From: Bradyrhizobium sp. AS23.2
GTDB taxonomy: Bacteria > Pseudomonadota > Alphaproteobacteria > Rhizobiales > Xanthobacteraceae
Reading direction: 5' to 3'
Assembly: GCF_001908185.1 (NCBI RefSeq)
Contig: NZ_LGHM01000114.1
Coordinates: 1-47,706 of the forward strand
DNA: 47,706 nucleotides
Positions 8,039 to 15,859 of the stretch are shown piece after piece. The notes beneath the pieces are model-generated. The model had not been told where the DNA came from, did not search any database, and saw only the letters and a program-made list of their open reading frames with translations. The translations under genes and the position numbers were made by a program. Within the stretch, counting starts at the first letter, position 1; each line of letters starts with the position of its first letter.

Positions 8039-8129
8039 CACTCTTTAGTTTCATAAGGCTTCCGGGTCGTCCGGTCGCCGATGGTTGGGGCGAGATGCCT
8101 CTAACCGCTCAAGGGGAGCGGGACAGCTG

Positions 8130-9107
8130 ATGATGGCCTTTGGACTGATAGCCCTGATCGCCGGCGCTGCGTCGGCCCTGATGTTCGCCTCGATCGTTTC
8201 GGGCGCGCTGATCTCGCTCGTCCTGTTCTATCTCGCACCGCTGCCGCTGATGGTCGCCTCGATCGGCTGGGGACCGCTTTGCGCGAGCCTCGGTGGCATC
8301 GCCGCCGCGATCGGCCTCGGCGCGCTGTTCGGCCTGCCCTATTGCATCGCCTTTGCCGTGACCGTCGCGCTGCCGGCCTGGTGGCTCGGCCATCTCGTCC
8401 TGCTCAGCCGGCGGGTGGGACCTGTCGCGCCGGCCGCTGACGCTGAGCCGACGTCCGAGCCCGAGCTCGAGTGGTATCCGGTTGGCCGCATCCTGCTGTG
8501 GATCGCGGGCTTCGCCACGCTGACCACGATAGCCGCCCTGCTCACGCTCGGCACCGACGCCGAGACCATCACCGGCACGCTGCAGCGCGGCCTGATGCGT
8601 CTCCTCCGCGCCACCGATCCGCAAACCTCGGGCGAAGCCGGTCAGTTCGTCGACGCACTGGTACGCATCGCGCCTGCCGCCGCCACCATCGTCGCGATGA
8701 TGACGCTGACGCTCAACCTCTGGCTCAGCGCCAAAGTGACGGCGACGTCGGGCCGGCTGCGTCGTCCCTGGCCGGTTATGAGGACGGCGGAGCTGCCGCC
8801 GATGACGCTTGTGGCGCTCTGCATCGCGCTCGCCTTCTGCTTCACCGGCGGGCTGCTCGCGATCGTCGCACAGATCACGACGGCGGCGTTGATGATGGGC
8901 TACGCGCTGACCGGCTTCGCCGTGCTGCATACGCTGACGCTCGCGCTGAAGAGCCGCACCTTCTGGCTCGGCTCGACCTACGCCGTTGTCGTCGTATTCG
9001 GATGGCCCGTCATCGCGATGGTGATCCTCGGCCTTGCGGACGCCGTGTTCGGCTTCCGCGAGCGCTTCCTGCGGAGCCGCCAGCCACCGCCGCTGCCAAC
9101 ACCTTAG
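8130..9107 (+). CDS. DUF2232 family multi-pass membrane protein
   Basis: Predicted inner-membrane protein of 325 residues with about eight hydrophobic segments, beginning FGLIALIAGAASALMFASI. It matches the DUF2232 proteins that alphaproteobacteria carry between rpsR and rplI. The function is unknown. The start at 8130 (MMAFGLIAL) follows AAGGGGAGCGGG; the open frame back to 8085 adds a non-hydrophobic stretch without support. It is transcribed with the ribosomal genes, 48 bp before rplI. The conserved location suggests a housekeeping role, but none can be named. Confidence 0.85.
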   Translation: MMAFGLIALIAGAASALMFASIVSGALISLVLFYLAPLPLMVASIGWGPLCASLGGIAAAIGLGALFGLPYCIAFAVTVALPAWWLGHLVLLSRRVGPVAPAADAEPTSEPELEWYPVGRILLWIAGFATLTTIAALLTLGTDAETITGTLQRGLMRLLRATDPQTSGEAGQFVDALVRIAPAAATIVAMMTLTLNLWLSAKVTATSGRLRRPWPVMRTAELPPMTLVALCIALAFCFTGGLLAIVAQITTAALMMGYALTGFAVLHTLTLALKSRTFWLGSTYAVVVVFGWPVIAMVILGLADAVFGFRERFLRSRQPPPLPTP

Positions 9108-9155
9108 GTTCAACCCGTAAATCCAACTCACTCAACACTTCAAAGGAGAACGAAT

Positions 9156-9755
9156 ATGGAAGTCATTTTGCTGGAACGCGTGAACAAGCTCGGCCAGATG
9201 GGCGAAGTCGTGAAGGTTCGCGACGGCTATGCCCGCAATTTCCTGCTCAAGCGCGGCAAGGCGTTGCGCGCCACCGCCGACAACCGCGCCAAGTACGACG
9301 GCATGAAGGCCGACCTCGAGGCCCGCAACCTTGCGTCGAAGGGCGAGGCGTCCAAGGTCGCCGAGAAGATCGAGGGCAAGAACATCATCGTGATCCGTCA
9401 GGCTTCTGAAGCCGGCCAGCTGTTCGGCTCGGTCACGGTACGTGACGTGGTTACCGCCTTCGAGGCCGACGGCGTTTCGCTGGCCCGTCCGCAGGTGCAG
9501 CTCGACGCGCCGATCAAGACCATCGGCAAGCACTCGATCACCGTCGCCGTTCACCCCGAGGTCGAGGTCGAGGTCACCGTCACGGTTGCGCGCAGCCAGG
9601 ACGAGGCCGAGCGCGTCAACCGCGGCGAGGACATCTCGACCCGCAACGAAGACCGCGACGCTGCGGCCGAAGCGATCGCCGCTGCCGGCGAGTTCTTCGA
9701 TCCGGAAGCCGAGCACGACGAGCCGGCGCCGGCTGCGGAAGAAACCGAGAAGTAA
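9156..9755 (+). CDS. rplI: 50S ribosomal protein L9
   Basis: Large-subunit protein that binds 23S rRNA near the L1 stalk base. The N-terminal domain MEVILLERVNKLGQMGEVV continues through VRDGYARNFLLKRGKA to a long central helix. The C-terminal domain includes GQLFGSVT. The total is 199 residues, longer than E. coli L9 (149), because of an acidic Ala/Glu-rich tail after about residue 150. The start follows AAAGGAGAACGAAT. It is the last gene of the operon, followed by a strong terminator. Confidence 0.97.
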   Translation: MEVILLERVNKLGQMGEVVKVRDGYARNFLLKRGKALRATADNRAKYDGMKADLEARNLASKGEASKVAEKIEGKNIIVIRQASEAGQLFGSVTVRDVVTAFEADGVSLARPQVQLDAPIKTIGKHSITVAVHPEVEVEVTVTVARSQDEAERVNRGEDISTRNEDRDAAAEAIAAAGEFFDPEAEHDEPAPAAEETEK

Positions 9756-9778
9756 GCTTCGCGTTACGCAGGCTGCGA

Positions 9779-9808
9779 AGCCCGGTCGCCTCAGGCGGCC
9801 GGGCTTTT
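9779..9808 (+). terminator. Rho-independent terminator after rplI, overlapping the thioesterase 3' end
   Basis: AGCCCGGTCGCC (9779-9790), loop TCA, and GGCGGCCGGGCT (9794-9805) form a 12-bp stem with one wobble, ending in TTTT (9805-9808). The TCA loop is also the complement of the TGA stop codon of the convergent thioesterase gene. The hairpin could serve the plus strand fully and the minus strand partly. Confidence 0.85.
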
Positions 9809-10258
9809 CGTTTTGGCGGCGACCTCCTCGCTCAGCATCGCGATCGAGGCGAGCGCCGTTGCCGTATGTTTCTCGATACCGTCGCTGACGCAGAACACGT
9901 CGGCCGCCACCACCGAGACCTGACGGCCCGGCTTGATCACCCTCGCCCGGCAGATCAGTTTGTCGCCGGCCGCCGGCGACAACAGATTGAGCTTGTATTC
10001 CGCCGTCAGCACCGGCTGGCCGCGCGATGTCGCCGCCGCGATCGTCGTGGCGTTGTCGACCAGGAACGCGGTGACGCCACCGTGGAAGAAACCGTGCTGC
10101 TGCAACAGCTCCGGCCGACGCTCCACCGCAATCGTGCAGGTGCCGCGCGACAATTCCGAGAGCTCGGCGCCGACCAGATTCATAAAGCCCTGCTGGCCGA
10201 CATTGGCGTGGATGCGCTCGGCGATCGGCTCAAATTCGGGATCTGCTGCGGCTCGCAT
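9791..10258 (-). CDS. PaaI-type hotdog-fold thioesterase
   Basis: Predicted acyl-CoA thioesterase of 155 residues. The family motif HGGVTAFLVDNATT appears after QQHGFF (about 54-72), followed by the long hotdog strand pattern (VLTAEYKLNLLSPAAGDKL). PaaI-like enzymes hydrolyse aromatic or short acyl-CoAs; the substrate here is not known. It lies 11 bp downstream of a TetR gene on the same strand, so both are probably induced by the same ligand. Its stop codon falls in the loop of the rplI terminator. Confidence 0.88.
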   Translation of the reverse strand: MRAAADPEFEPIAERIHANVGQQGFMNLVGAELSELSRGTCTIAVERRPELLQQHGFFHGGVTAFLVDNATTIAAATSRGQPVLTAEYKLNLLSPAAGDKLICRARVIKPGRQVSVVAADVFCVSDGIEKHTATALASIAMLSEEVAAKTKSPAA

Positions 10259-10269
10259 GACACCACTCC

Positions 10270-10866
10270 TTATTGTTTGTTGACGCGTTCAGAACGCCGG
10301 AGCGCGCGGATGGCGCAGGCGATCAGCGTATCGGCCTCGCCGCGCGGATCGGCGCGGTCGCGTCCCGACAGGAACGCACGGCAGAAGATCTGCGCCGGGC
10401 CGATGAGCTGACTGACGAACATCACTGGCGTCATCGGCAGAAGCTCACCGCTCGCGACCAATGGCGCGCGCCAGCGCTCGATGCCTTCTGCTAGGCGCGC
10501 ATTCTGCGCGCGCTGGGCGTCGCGGACATCCTCGTCCCATTCGCTGCGCGATATCTCGAAGAGATAGCGCGCCTCGCGCCGGCTCGACACGACCCAGTCA
10601 AGGTGAGCCCGGATCAGGCGATCGATGCCCTGCTCCGCATCGGGGACAGGATCGAGCGCGGCCAGCACCGCGGCGTGATAGTGCCGCAGCACGTCCAGGA
10701 ATAGCGCGCCGGCCAGCTCCTTCTTCGATCCGAAGACATGAAAGAAGCTGCCATTGGACGCGCGCGCGCGGGCGCGGATCGCGGCCACCGTCGCGCCTTC
10801 GAAGCCAACGCGGTCGAACACCGCGAGCCCCGCCGCCAACAGGTCGTCACGCACACTCGCCGTCAT
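10270..10866 (-). CDS. TetR/AcrR family transcriptional regulator
   Basis: Predicted repressor of 198 residues. The helix-turn-helix covers about 8-55 (FDRVGFEGATVAAIRARARASNGSFFHVFGSKKELAG). The C-terminal domain resembles TetR_C families found near acyl-CoA enzymes. The ATG at 10866 follows AGAGAGGTTTGG. It is the first gene of a two-gene operon with the thioesterase. The tandem 13-bp repeat at 10881-10906 is the likely operator. Confidence 0.9.
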   Translation of the reverse strand: MTASVRDDLLAAGLAVFDRVGFEGATVAAIRARARASNGSFFHVFGSKKELAGALFLDVLRHYHAAVLAALDPVPDAEQGIDRLIRAHLDWVVSSRREARYLFEISRSEWDEDVRDAQRAQNARLAEGIERWRAPLVASGELLPMTPVMFVSQLIGPAQIFCRAFLSGRDRADPRGEADTLIACAIRALRRSERVNKQ

Positions 10867-10880
10867 CCAAACCTCTCTTG

Positions 10881-10906
10881 GAGCATTACTCTAGAGCAAC
10901 ACTCTA
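10881..10906. promoter_or_regulatory. Tandem 13-bp operator upstream of tetR-thioesterase
   Basis: GAGCATTACTCTA (10881-10893) is followed directly by GAGCAACACTCTA (10894-10906), two copies differing at two positions. Each has GAG and CTC half-sites. The pair starts 15 bp upstream of the TetR start codon. Two adjacent dimer sites on the same face would suit cooperative autorepression. The function is inferred from position. Confidence 0.65.
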
Positions 10907-10978
10907 ATCGCGGTCAAGACGCTGCGGAGGCCGCGATGATCGCGGCCTCCGCATGTCGGTCAGAAAATCTGGGTTCGC

Positions 10979-12043
10979 CTATCGCGAGATCGGCGGCACC
11001 GGCGGTCCCGAGGACTCGGCCGGCGGCGGGGCCGAAGCGGTCGGTGTCGCCGGCTCTTGTGGCTTGGCCGCCGGTTCTTGCGGCTTGGCTGACGGTTCGG
11101 AGCTCGCGGCAGGCGCTGCCGGCTTGGGAGCAGCCTCTTCCGCCGGCTTGTCCACCGACTTGGTGTCCACTGACTTGGCGTCCACTGACTTGGGCGCGGC
11201 CGGCTCGTCGGGCTTCGCGGCAGAAGCCGGCGGGGCCGGCGTCACCTGATCCGACCGCGGCGCCGGAGCCTCGCTACCGCGCGGCTCGATCTTTGCGCTT
11301 TCCGGCTTAGGCTCAGCGGGTTTCTCTGACGCCTTACCGCTGTCGGGTTTGGCCTCGTCGCGACCGGGCTCGACCTTGGCACTCTCGGGCTTGGGCTCGC
11401 TCTTCTTGTCTTCGGCCGCCGGCGCCGCAGCGTCGACCTTCGGCGCCTCCTCGGTTTCCGGCTTGCCGCGCTTGCTCTGGCGCTTGGCCTTGCGGCCTTC
11501 GGGCGTGTGTTCGCTGGTGGCCGCCCCCTCGGGCCTCGCGCCTTCCTTCGCACCCTCCTCGGCCGGCCGGGCAGCACGCTTCTGGCGCGCGCTCTCGGGC
11601 GCGGGAGCAGCAGGCTCGCCTTCCGGCTTGGCGGCCTCCTGGGCGCGCTGGCGGCGTCCCTGATGTTCGGGCGTCTGGCCTGGAGCGGTGTTGGCTTCCT
11701 TATCCCTGGCGCCGTCCTTCTTGTCCTTGCCGTCCTTGGCCTGGTAGCGGGTGTCGGTGGCGCCGTTGGAGACGAGGTAGGAGGCGAGGATGCCCGCCAT
11801 GTCCGAGCTCGTGGTGTAGTGCTGGCGCAGGAATCCCGGCAGCGAACCCGGCGCCACGGATTTCAGAAGGCCGCGCGGGCTCTTATGGCATGCATTACAG
11901 GTCTGCGCGAAAAGCTGGGACGGGCTTTTACCGGCCTCGAGGTTCGTCGCCTGCGCAAGAACGCTGTCGGTTGCACCGAAGCCGATCAGAAGCAATACCG
12001 TCGCGAGGCTGAGCGCTCGGCTCGACATTCCCATCATCTCCAT
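10979..12043 (-). CDS. Secreted single-haem c-type cytochrome-like protein with long low-complexity tail
   Basis: Exported protein of about 354 residues. The chosen start MEMMGMSSRA (12043) begins a signal peptide that ends near DSVLAQA. One haem-attachment motif CNACH follows within TCNACHKSPRGLL. A short globular part runs to about residue 105 (HYTTSSDMAGILASYLV). After that the protein is Lys/Glu/Ala/Pro-rich and repetitive, including SVDAKSVDTKSVDK and PAAKPQEPA, and is likely disordered. A start at 12028 is also possible. No distal haem-ligand Met could be assigned with confidence. There is no evident operon partner. An electron-transfer role is not shown. Confidence 0.75.
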   Translation of the reverse strand: MEMMGMSSRALSLATVLLLIGFGATDSVLAQATNLEAGKSPSQLFAQTCNACHKSPRGLLKSVAPGSLPGFLRQHYTTSSDMAGILASYLVSNGATDTRYQAKDGKDKKDGARDKEANTAPGQTPEHQGRRQRAQEAAKPEGEPAAPAPESARQKRAARPAEEGAKEGARPEGAATSEHTPEGRKAKRQSKRGKPETEEAPKVDAAAPAAEDKKSEPKPESAKVEPGRDEAKPDSGKASEKPAEPKPESAKIEPRGSEAPAPRSDQVTPAPPASAAKPDEPAAPKSVDAKSVDTKSVDKPAEEAAPKPAAPAASSEPSAKPQEPAAKPQEPATPTASAPPPAESSGPPVPPISR

Positions 12044-12306
12044 TGAATTCCGCGAGTGCAGCCAGCAATCTGGCGCGGCGGCGGTCACCTTTTAGCCGAT
12101 TGAGCCGTGAATGGAAGCAGGCTCCACGCGCAAGGATGTGATTAAGCGCTTTTGGAATATCGGCATTGAATACAGCGCAATAGCGGGCAGCTACTTTTTT
12201 CCTAGATTTACATGCAAACGCATAGGAACCGCTATGGCGCCCTACGCGTCAGTTCTGGAGACCGGGTTAGTCGCATCTTTCGGGGTCGCCCGAAAGGAAG
12301 GTGTCG

Positions 12307-13557
12307 ATGGACCGATTGTTGCGTAGATTCCTGTCTCAATTCATCCGCCGCGGGTCGATGACGGTGACCACGGCTAGCGGATCGAGATTCACTGTCGGCG
12401 ACGGCTCCGCCGAGCCGGTCGAGGTGCGCTTCGTCACTCCGGACGCAGAGCGAAGGGTCCTCATCAATCCCGAACTCGGGCTTGGCGAGGCCTACATGGA
12501 CGGCGAGTTCGTCGTCGAGCGCGGCACCATAGCTGATGCCCTCGCGATCCTGCTCGATCAACCCGACCTATTGCCGCAGTGGGCAAAGCCCTGGTGGCAC
12601 CTGCGCTACCTGACGCGGCACTTGAAGCAGTTCAACCCACGCTCGCGCTCGCGCAGCAATGTCGCGCACCACTACGATCTCGACGCAAGGCTCTATTCGC
12701 TCTTCCTCGATGCCGACAAGCAATATAGCTGCGCCTATTTCGAGACACCGGAGACGACGCTCGACGATGCGCAGCTTGCCAAGAAGCGGCACGTCGCTGC
12801 AAAGCTGCTCGTGAGGCGCGGCCAGCGCGTGCTCGACATCGGCTCGGGCTGGGGCGGGCTCGGACTCTATCTCGCCGAGATCGCCGGCGCCGACGTCACC
12901 GGCGTCACGCTGTCGACCGAACAATTGCAGGTCGCCAATACGCGTGCCGCCGAGAAGGGCCTGACCGGATCAGCCAAATTCCTGCTCCAGGACTATCGCG
13001 ACATCGAGGGCCCATTCGACCGCATCGCCTCGGTTGGCATGTTCGAGCATGTGGGAGCGAGGTTCTACAACGCCTTCTTCCAGCGCTGTGCCGAGCTCCT
13101 GAGCGAGGACGGTGTCATGGTGCTGCACTCGATCGGCCGTTCGCAGGGGCCGGACTCCACCAATCCCTGGATCGCGAAATATATCTTCCCCGGCGGGTAC
13201 ATCCCCGCCTTGTCGGAGGTGCTGCCGGCGATCGAGCGCGCCGGTCTCTTGGTATGCGACATCGAGATCCTGCGCCTGCATTATGCCGAGACGCTGAAGG
13301 CGTGGCGGGAACGCTTCATGGCGCGACGCGAGGAGGCGGTGCAGCTCTACGACGAGCGCTTCGCCCTGATGTGGGAGTTTTATCTGGCGGCCTGCGAGAT
13401 GACCTTCCGCAAGCAGGGCATGATGAACTTCCAGATTCAGCTCACCAAGCGCCAGGGCATCGTGCCGATGACCCGCGACTATATCGCGCATGAGGAAACC
13501 CGGCTGCGAGCCCGCGAACGCGGCGCCAAGCCCAAGCTGAAGCTGGCTGGTGAATAA
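12307..13557 (+). CDS. cfa: Cyclopropane-fatty-acyl-phospholipid synthase family methyltransferase
   Basis: SAM-dependent enzyme that methylenates cis double bonds of membrane phospholipid acyl chains. The 416 residues show NVAHHYDL (118-125), QYSCAYF (139-145) and the SAM-binding motif DIGSGWGGL (177-185). VGMFEHVG carries the conserved Glu region, and LHSIGR follows. The start at 12307 follows AAAGGAAGG; the in-frame GTG at 12301 is too close to that site. It is transcribed alone. Other CFA-like methyltransferases share these motifs, so the exact product is not certain. Confidence 0.9.
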   Translation: MDRLLRRFLSQFIRRGSMTVTTASGSRFTVGDGSAEPVEVRFVTPDAERRVLINPELGLGEAYMDGEFVVERGTIADALAILLDQPDLLPQWAKPWWHLRYLTRHLKQFNPRSRSRSNVAHHYDLDARLYSLFLDADKQYSCAYFETPETTLDDAQLAKKRHVAAKLLVRRGQRVLDIGSGWGGLGLYLAEIAGADVTGVTLSTEQLQVANTRAAEKGLTGSAKFLLQDYRDIEGPFDRIASVGMFEHVGARFYNAFFQRCAELLSEDGVMVLHSIGRSQGPDSTNPWIAKYIFPGGYIPALSEVLPAIERAGLLVCDIEILRLHYAETLKAWRERFMARREEAVQLYDERFALMWEFYLAACEMTFRKQGMMNFQIQLTKRQGIVPMTRDYIAHEETRLRARERGAKPKLKLAGE

Positions 13558-13560
13558 GCG

Positions 13561-13767
13561 CTAGTGATGCAAGGTGGAGATCGGGAGGGTCCGGAAAGAA
13601 GCTGTTAGCGCCAGTTTCGCCCGCAGTTCGGCCAGGATTTCCGGCGCAACCGGCTGGCGGCGGATTTCGGGCCGCTCAGCGTGCTCCATGGCGGCGATCA
13701 GCCCGGACAGCCAAAGCCGGCTGCCCGCCTCGCTTCGCCAAATCTGCTGCTGCCGTTCTGGCCGCAT
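13561..13767 (-). CDS. Short hypothetical protein
   Basis: A 68-residue frame beginning MRPERQQQIWRSEAGSRLW and ending SFRTLPISTLHH. The ATG is preceded by GAGGCAGGCA, a possible ribosome site. The composition (amphipathic, Arg/Glu/Leu-rich) is plausible for a real protein, and the frame is convergent with the cfa gene 3 bp away. No motif is recognised. An open frame also exists on the opposite strand, but its translation is Ser/Arg/Cys-rich and looks spurious. Confidence 0.4.
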   Translation of the reverse strand: MRPERQQQIWRSEAGSRLWLSGLIAAMEHAERPEIRRQPVAPEILAELRAKLALTASFRTLPISTLHH

Positions 13768-13850
13768 TGCCTGCCTCGTCTTCCTGATGGCGGGTCCCGG
13801 GAGACAATTCCCTGCCCGCTAGCCCGTTCCCGTCCTAACCCCGAAAGAAT

Positions 13851-13884
13851 CCGGAGAGATGTGATCTGCTTCACATTTCTCCGG
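13851..13884. promoter_or_regulatory. 34-bp near-perfect palindrome with CRP/FNR-like core
   Basis: CCGGAGAGATGTGA (13851-13864) and TCACATTTCTCCGG (13871-13884) are inverted repeats with one mismatch around TCTGCT. The core TGTGA-N6-TCACA (13860-13875) equals the textbook CRP consensus half-sites. It lies 24 bp upstream of the 39-codon gene at 13909. It could be an operator for a Crp/Fnr-family protein, or an RNA hairpin ending the upstream unit. No T-run follows. Confidence 0.6.
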
Positions 13885-13908
13885 TCGGCCCTGGCTTAGA
13901 CCGTCGCC

Positions 13909-14028
13909 ATGAGCAAAGAGACCCAAACCTCATTCGACGTGCAGGACGGCCTCCGCACCGATTGCGCCCTGATCGCGACCGGCGTCGGGGCGGCCCTGGT
14001 TGCGCTGGTCTACCTCCTGCTGGTCTGA
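13909..14028 (+). CDS. 39-residue single-pass membrane micro-protein
   Basis: Small frame beginning MSKETQTSFDVQDGLRTDC and ending LVALVYLLLV. A charged N-terminal half (1-19) is followed by one predicted transmembrane helix (about 20-39) that reaches the C-terminus. Codon choice is strongly GC-rich at third positions, like its neighbours. A clear Shine-Dalgarno sequence is not evident: the bases before ATG are CTTAGACCGTCGCC, so initiation may be leaderless or weak. It lies between the 34-bp palindrome and dnaB. The function is unknown; regulatory or stress-type membrane peptides look like this. Confidence 0.6.
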   Translation: MSKETQTSFDVQDGLRTDCALIATGVGAALVALVYLLLV

Positions 14029-14307
14029 ACCCGAGCCGAAAGCTCCCAGCGCGCGTCATTTCGCGCGCCCTTCGATACGTCTGCGCCCCAATCCAGAAGG
14101 TTCACCGCATCCGGATTTTTCCGCGGCGCGATCGCGGTCGCGGCCAGTTCCGCGAAAATCCGTCAAGCGCTGCGCATGCTGCGGCTGCTAACCATCCACC
14201 ATTTTAACTGAGCGGTTGATAGCGATCAGCTTTCGCTTCCGCTTTGAGCTGAGGCGGCGCTTTATCCCGGCCCCGTATCCGCCCCAGAAAATTGCTATCG
14301 CTCGACC
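14029..14307 (+). other. Gap before dnaB
   Basis: No gene is supported in these 279 bases. A small GCGCG-TCATTT-CGCGC inverted repeat lies around 14051-14066. The sequence near 14190-14300 (TTTTAACTGAGCGGTTGATAG and onward) is the likeliest place for the dnaB promoter, but no convincing -35/-10 pair was assigned. Confidence 0.3.
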
Positions 14308-15819
14308 ATGGCCCTCACTGATTCGAACGTCCTCAAACTCGCGCCCGAAGCCGGAACTCCCGCCTACCGGAGCGCGCCGCACAATATCGAGGCCGAACAG
14401 AGCCTTCTGGGCGCGATCCTGGTCAACAACGACGCCTTCTACCGGGTCTCCGACTTCCTGGAGCCGAAGCATTATTTCGAGCCGCTGCATCAGACCATCT
14501 TCGAGACTGCCGGCAGCCTGATCCGGATGGGCAAGATTGCCACGCCCGTGACGCTGAAGACGTTCCTCCCCGCTGATACCGATGTCGGCGGCATGACCAT
14601 CGGGCAATATCTGGCGCGGCTCGCGGCCGAAGCGACCACCATCATCAACGCCCAGGACTATGGCCGCACCATCTATGATCTTGCGTTGCGGCGCGACCTC
14701 ATCGGCATCGGCGAGGACATGGTCAACGTCGCCTATGACGCCCCGGTCGACTTTGCGCCGCGGGCGCAGATCGAGGACGCCGAGCGCCGCCTCTATGAGC
14801 TCGCCGAGTCCGGCCGTTATGACGGCGGCTTCCAGAAATTCTCGCAAGCGTTGGCGGTCGCGGTCGATCTCGCGGCAAAGGCGTTCCAGCGCGACGGAAA
14901 GCTGTCCGGCATCTCGACGGGCATGCGCGACCTCGACACCAAGATGGGCGGCCTACAGCATTCCGACCTCATCATCGTCGCGGGACGTCCCGGCATGGGC
15001 AAGACGTCGCTGGCGACCAACATCGCCTACAACGTCGCCAAGGCCTATGTCGGCGAGCTCCAGGCCGACGGCACCATGAAGGCCGCCAATGGCGGCGTGA
15101 TCGGCTTCTTCTCCTGCGAAATGTCGGCCGACCAGCTCGCCACGCGTATCGTGGCCGAGCGCACCGGCATTCCCTCCTCCCACATCCGCCGCGGCGGCAT
15201 TTCGGAAGCCGATTTCGACAAGATCCGGGAGGTCTCGATCGAGCTGCAGTCGCTGCCCTTCTATGTCGACGCGACCGGCGGCCTGTCGATCGCGCAGCTC
15301 ATGGCACGCGCGCGCCGGCTGAAGCGACAGAAGGGCCTCGATCTCCTCGTGATCGACTACATCCAGCTGCTCTCCGGCTCGGGCAAGCGCGCCAGCGACA
15401 GCCGCGTCCAGGAAATCACGGAGATTACGACCAGCCTGAAGGCGCTCGCCAAGGAGCTCAACGTTCCGGTAATCGCACTGTCCCAGCTCTCACGCCAAGT
15501 CGAATCCCGCGACGACAAGCGGCCGCAGCTCTCCGACTTGCGTGAATCCGGATCAATCGAGCAAGACGCCGACGTCGTGCTGTTCGTTTACCGCGAGGAA
15601 TATTACCTCGCGATGAAGGAGCCGCGCCCGGGCACGCCCGAGCACGAGAAATGGCGCCTGGACATGGACCTTGCGTACGGCAAGGCCGAAGTCATCATCG
15701 GCAAGCAGCGCCACGGCCCGACAGGCACCGTCGATTTGGCGTTCGAAGCCTCGGTCACGCGGTTCGGCGACCTCGCGCCTGACAGTCAGCTGCCGGCTCG
15801 CAGCGGTAGCGATTACTGA
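14308..15819 (+). CDS. dnaB: Replicative DNA helicase DnaB
   Basis: Hexameric 5'-3' helicase that unwinds DNA at the replication fork and loads primase. The 503 residues start with an alphaproteobacterial N-terminus (MALTDSNVLKLAPEAG). The DnaB N-terminal domain begins at HNIEAEQSLLGAIL. Walker A is GRPGMGKT near 226-233. Walker B is LLVIDYIQLL, and QLSRQVESRDDKRPQLSDLRESG is the RecA-type C-terminal signature. There is no sign of an intein, which is common in this gene elsewhere. alr follows on the same strand after 40 bp. Confidence 0.98.
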   Translation: MALTDSNVLKLAPEAGTPAYRSAPHNIEAEQSLLGAILVNNDAFYRVSDFLEPKHYFEPLHQTIFETAGSLIRMGKIATPVTLKTFLPADTDVGGMTIGQYLARLAAEATTIINAQDYGRTIYDLALRRDLIGIGEDMVNVAYDAPVDFAPRAQIEDAERRLYELAESGRYDGGFQKFSQALAVAVDLAAKAFQRDGKLSGISTGMRDLDTKMGGLQHSDLIIVAGRPGMGKTSLATNIAYNVAKAYVGELQADGTMKAANGGVIGFFSCEMSADQLATRIVAERTGIPSSHIRRGGISEADFDKIREVSIELQSLPFYVDATGGLSIAQLMARARRLKRQKGLDLLVIDYIQLLSGSGKRASDSRVQEITEITTSLKALAKELNVPVIALSQLSRQVESRDDKRPQLSDLRESGSIEQDADVVLFVYREEYYLAMKEPRPGTPEHEKWRLDMDLAYGKAEVIIGKQRHGPTGTVDLAFEASVTRFGDLAPDSQLPARSGSDY

Positions 15820-15859
15820 GTTCCTTGAACAGCACCTGCCTCTTGCGTAAAACGACGCC

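Noticed and set aside
13574..13822. Plus-strand frame opposite the short hypothetical gene
   Set aside because: Ser/Arg/Cys-rich translation without a start signal; the minus-strand frame looks more protein-like.
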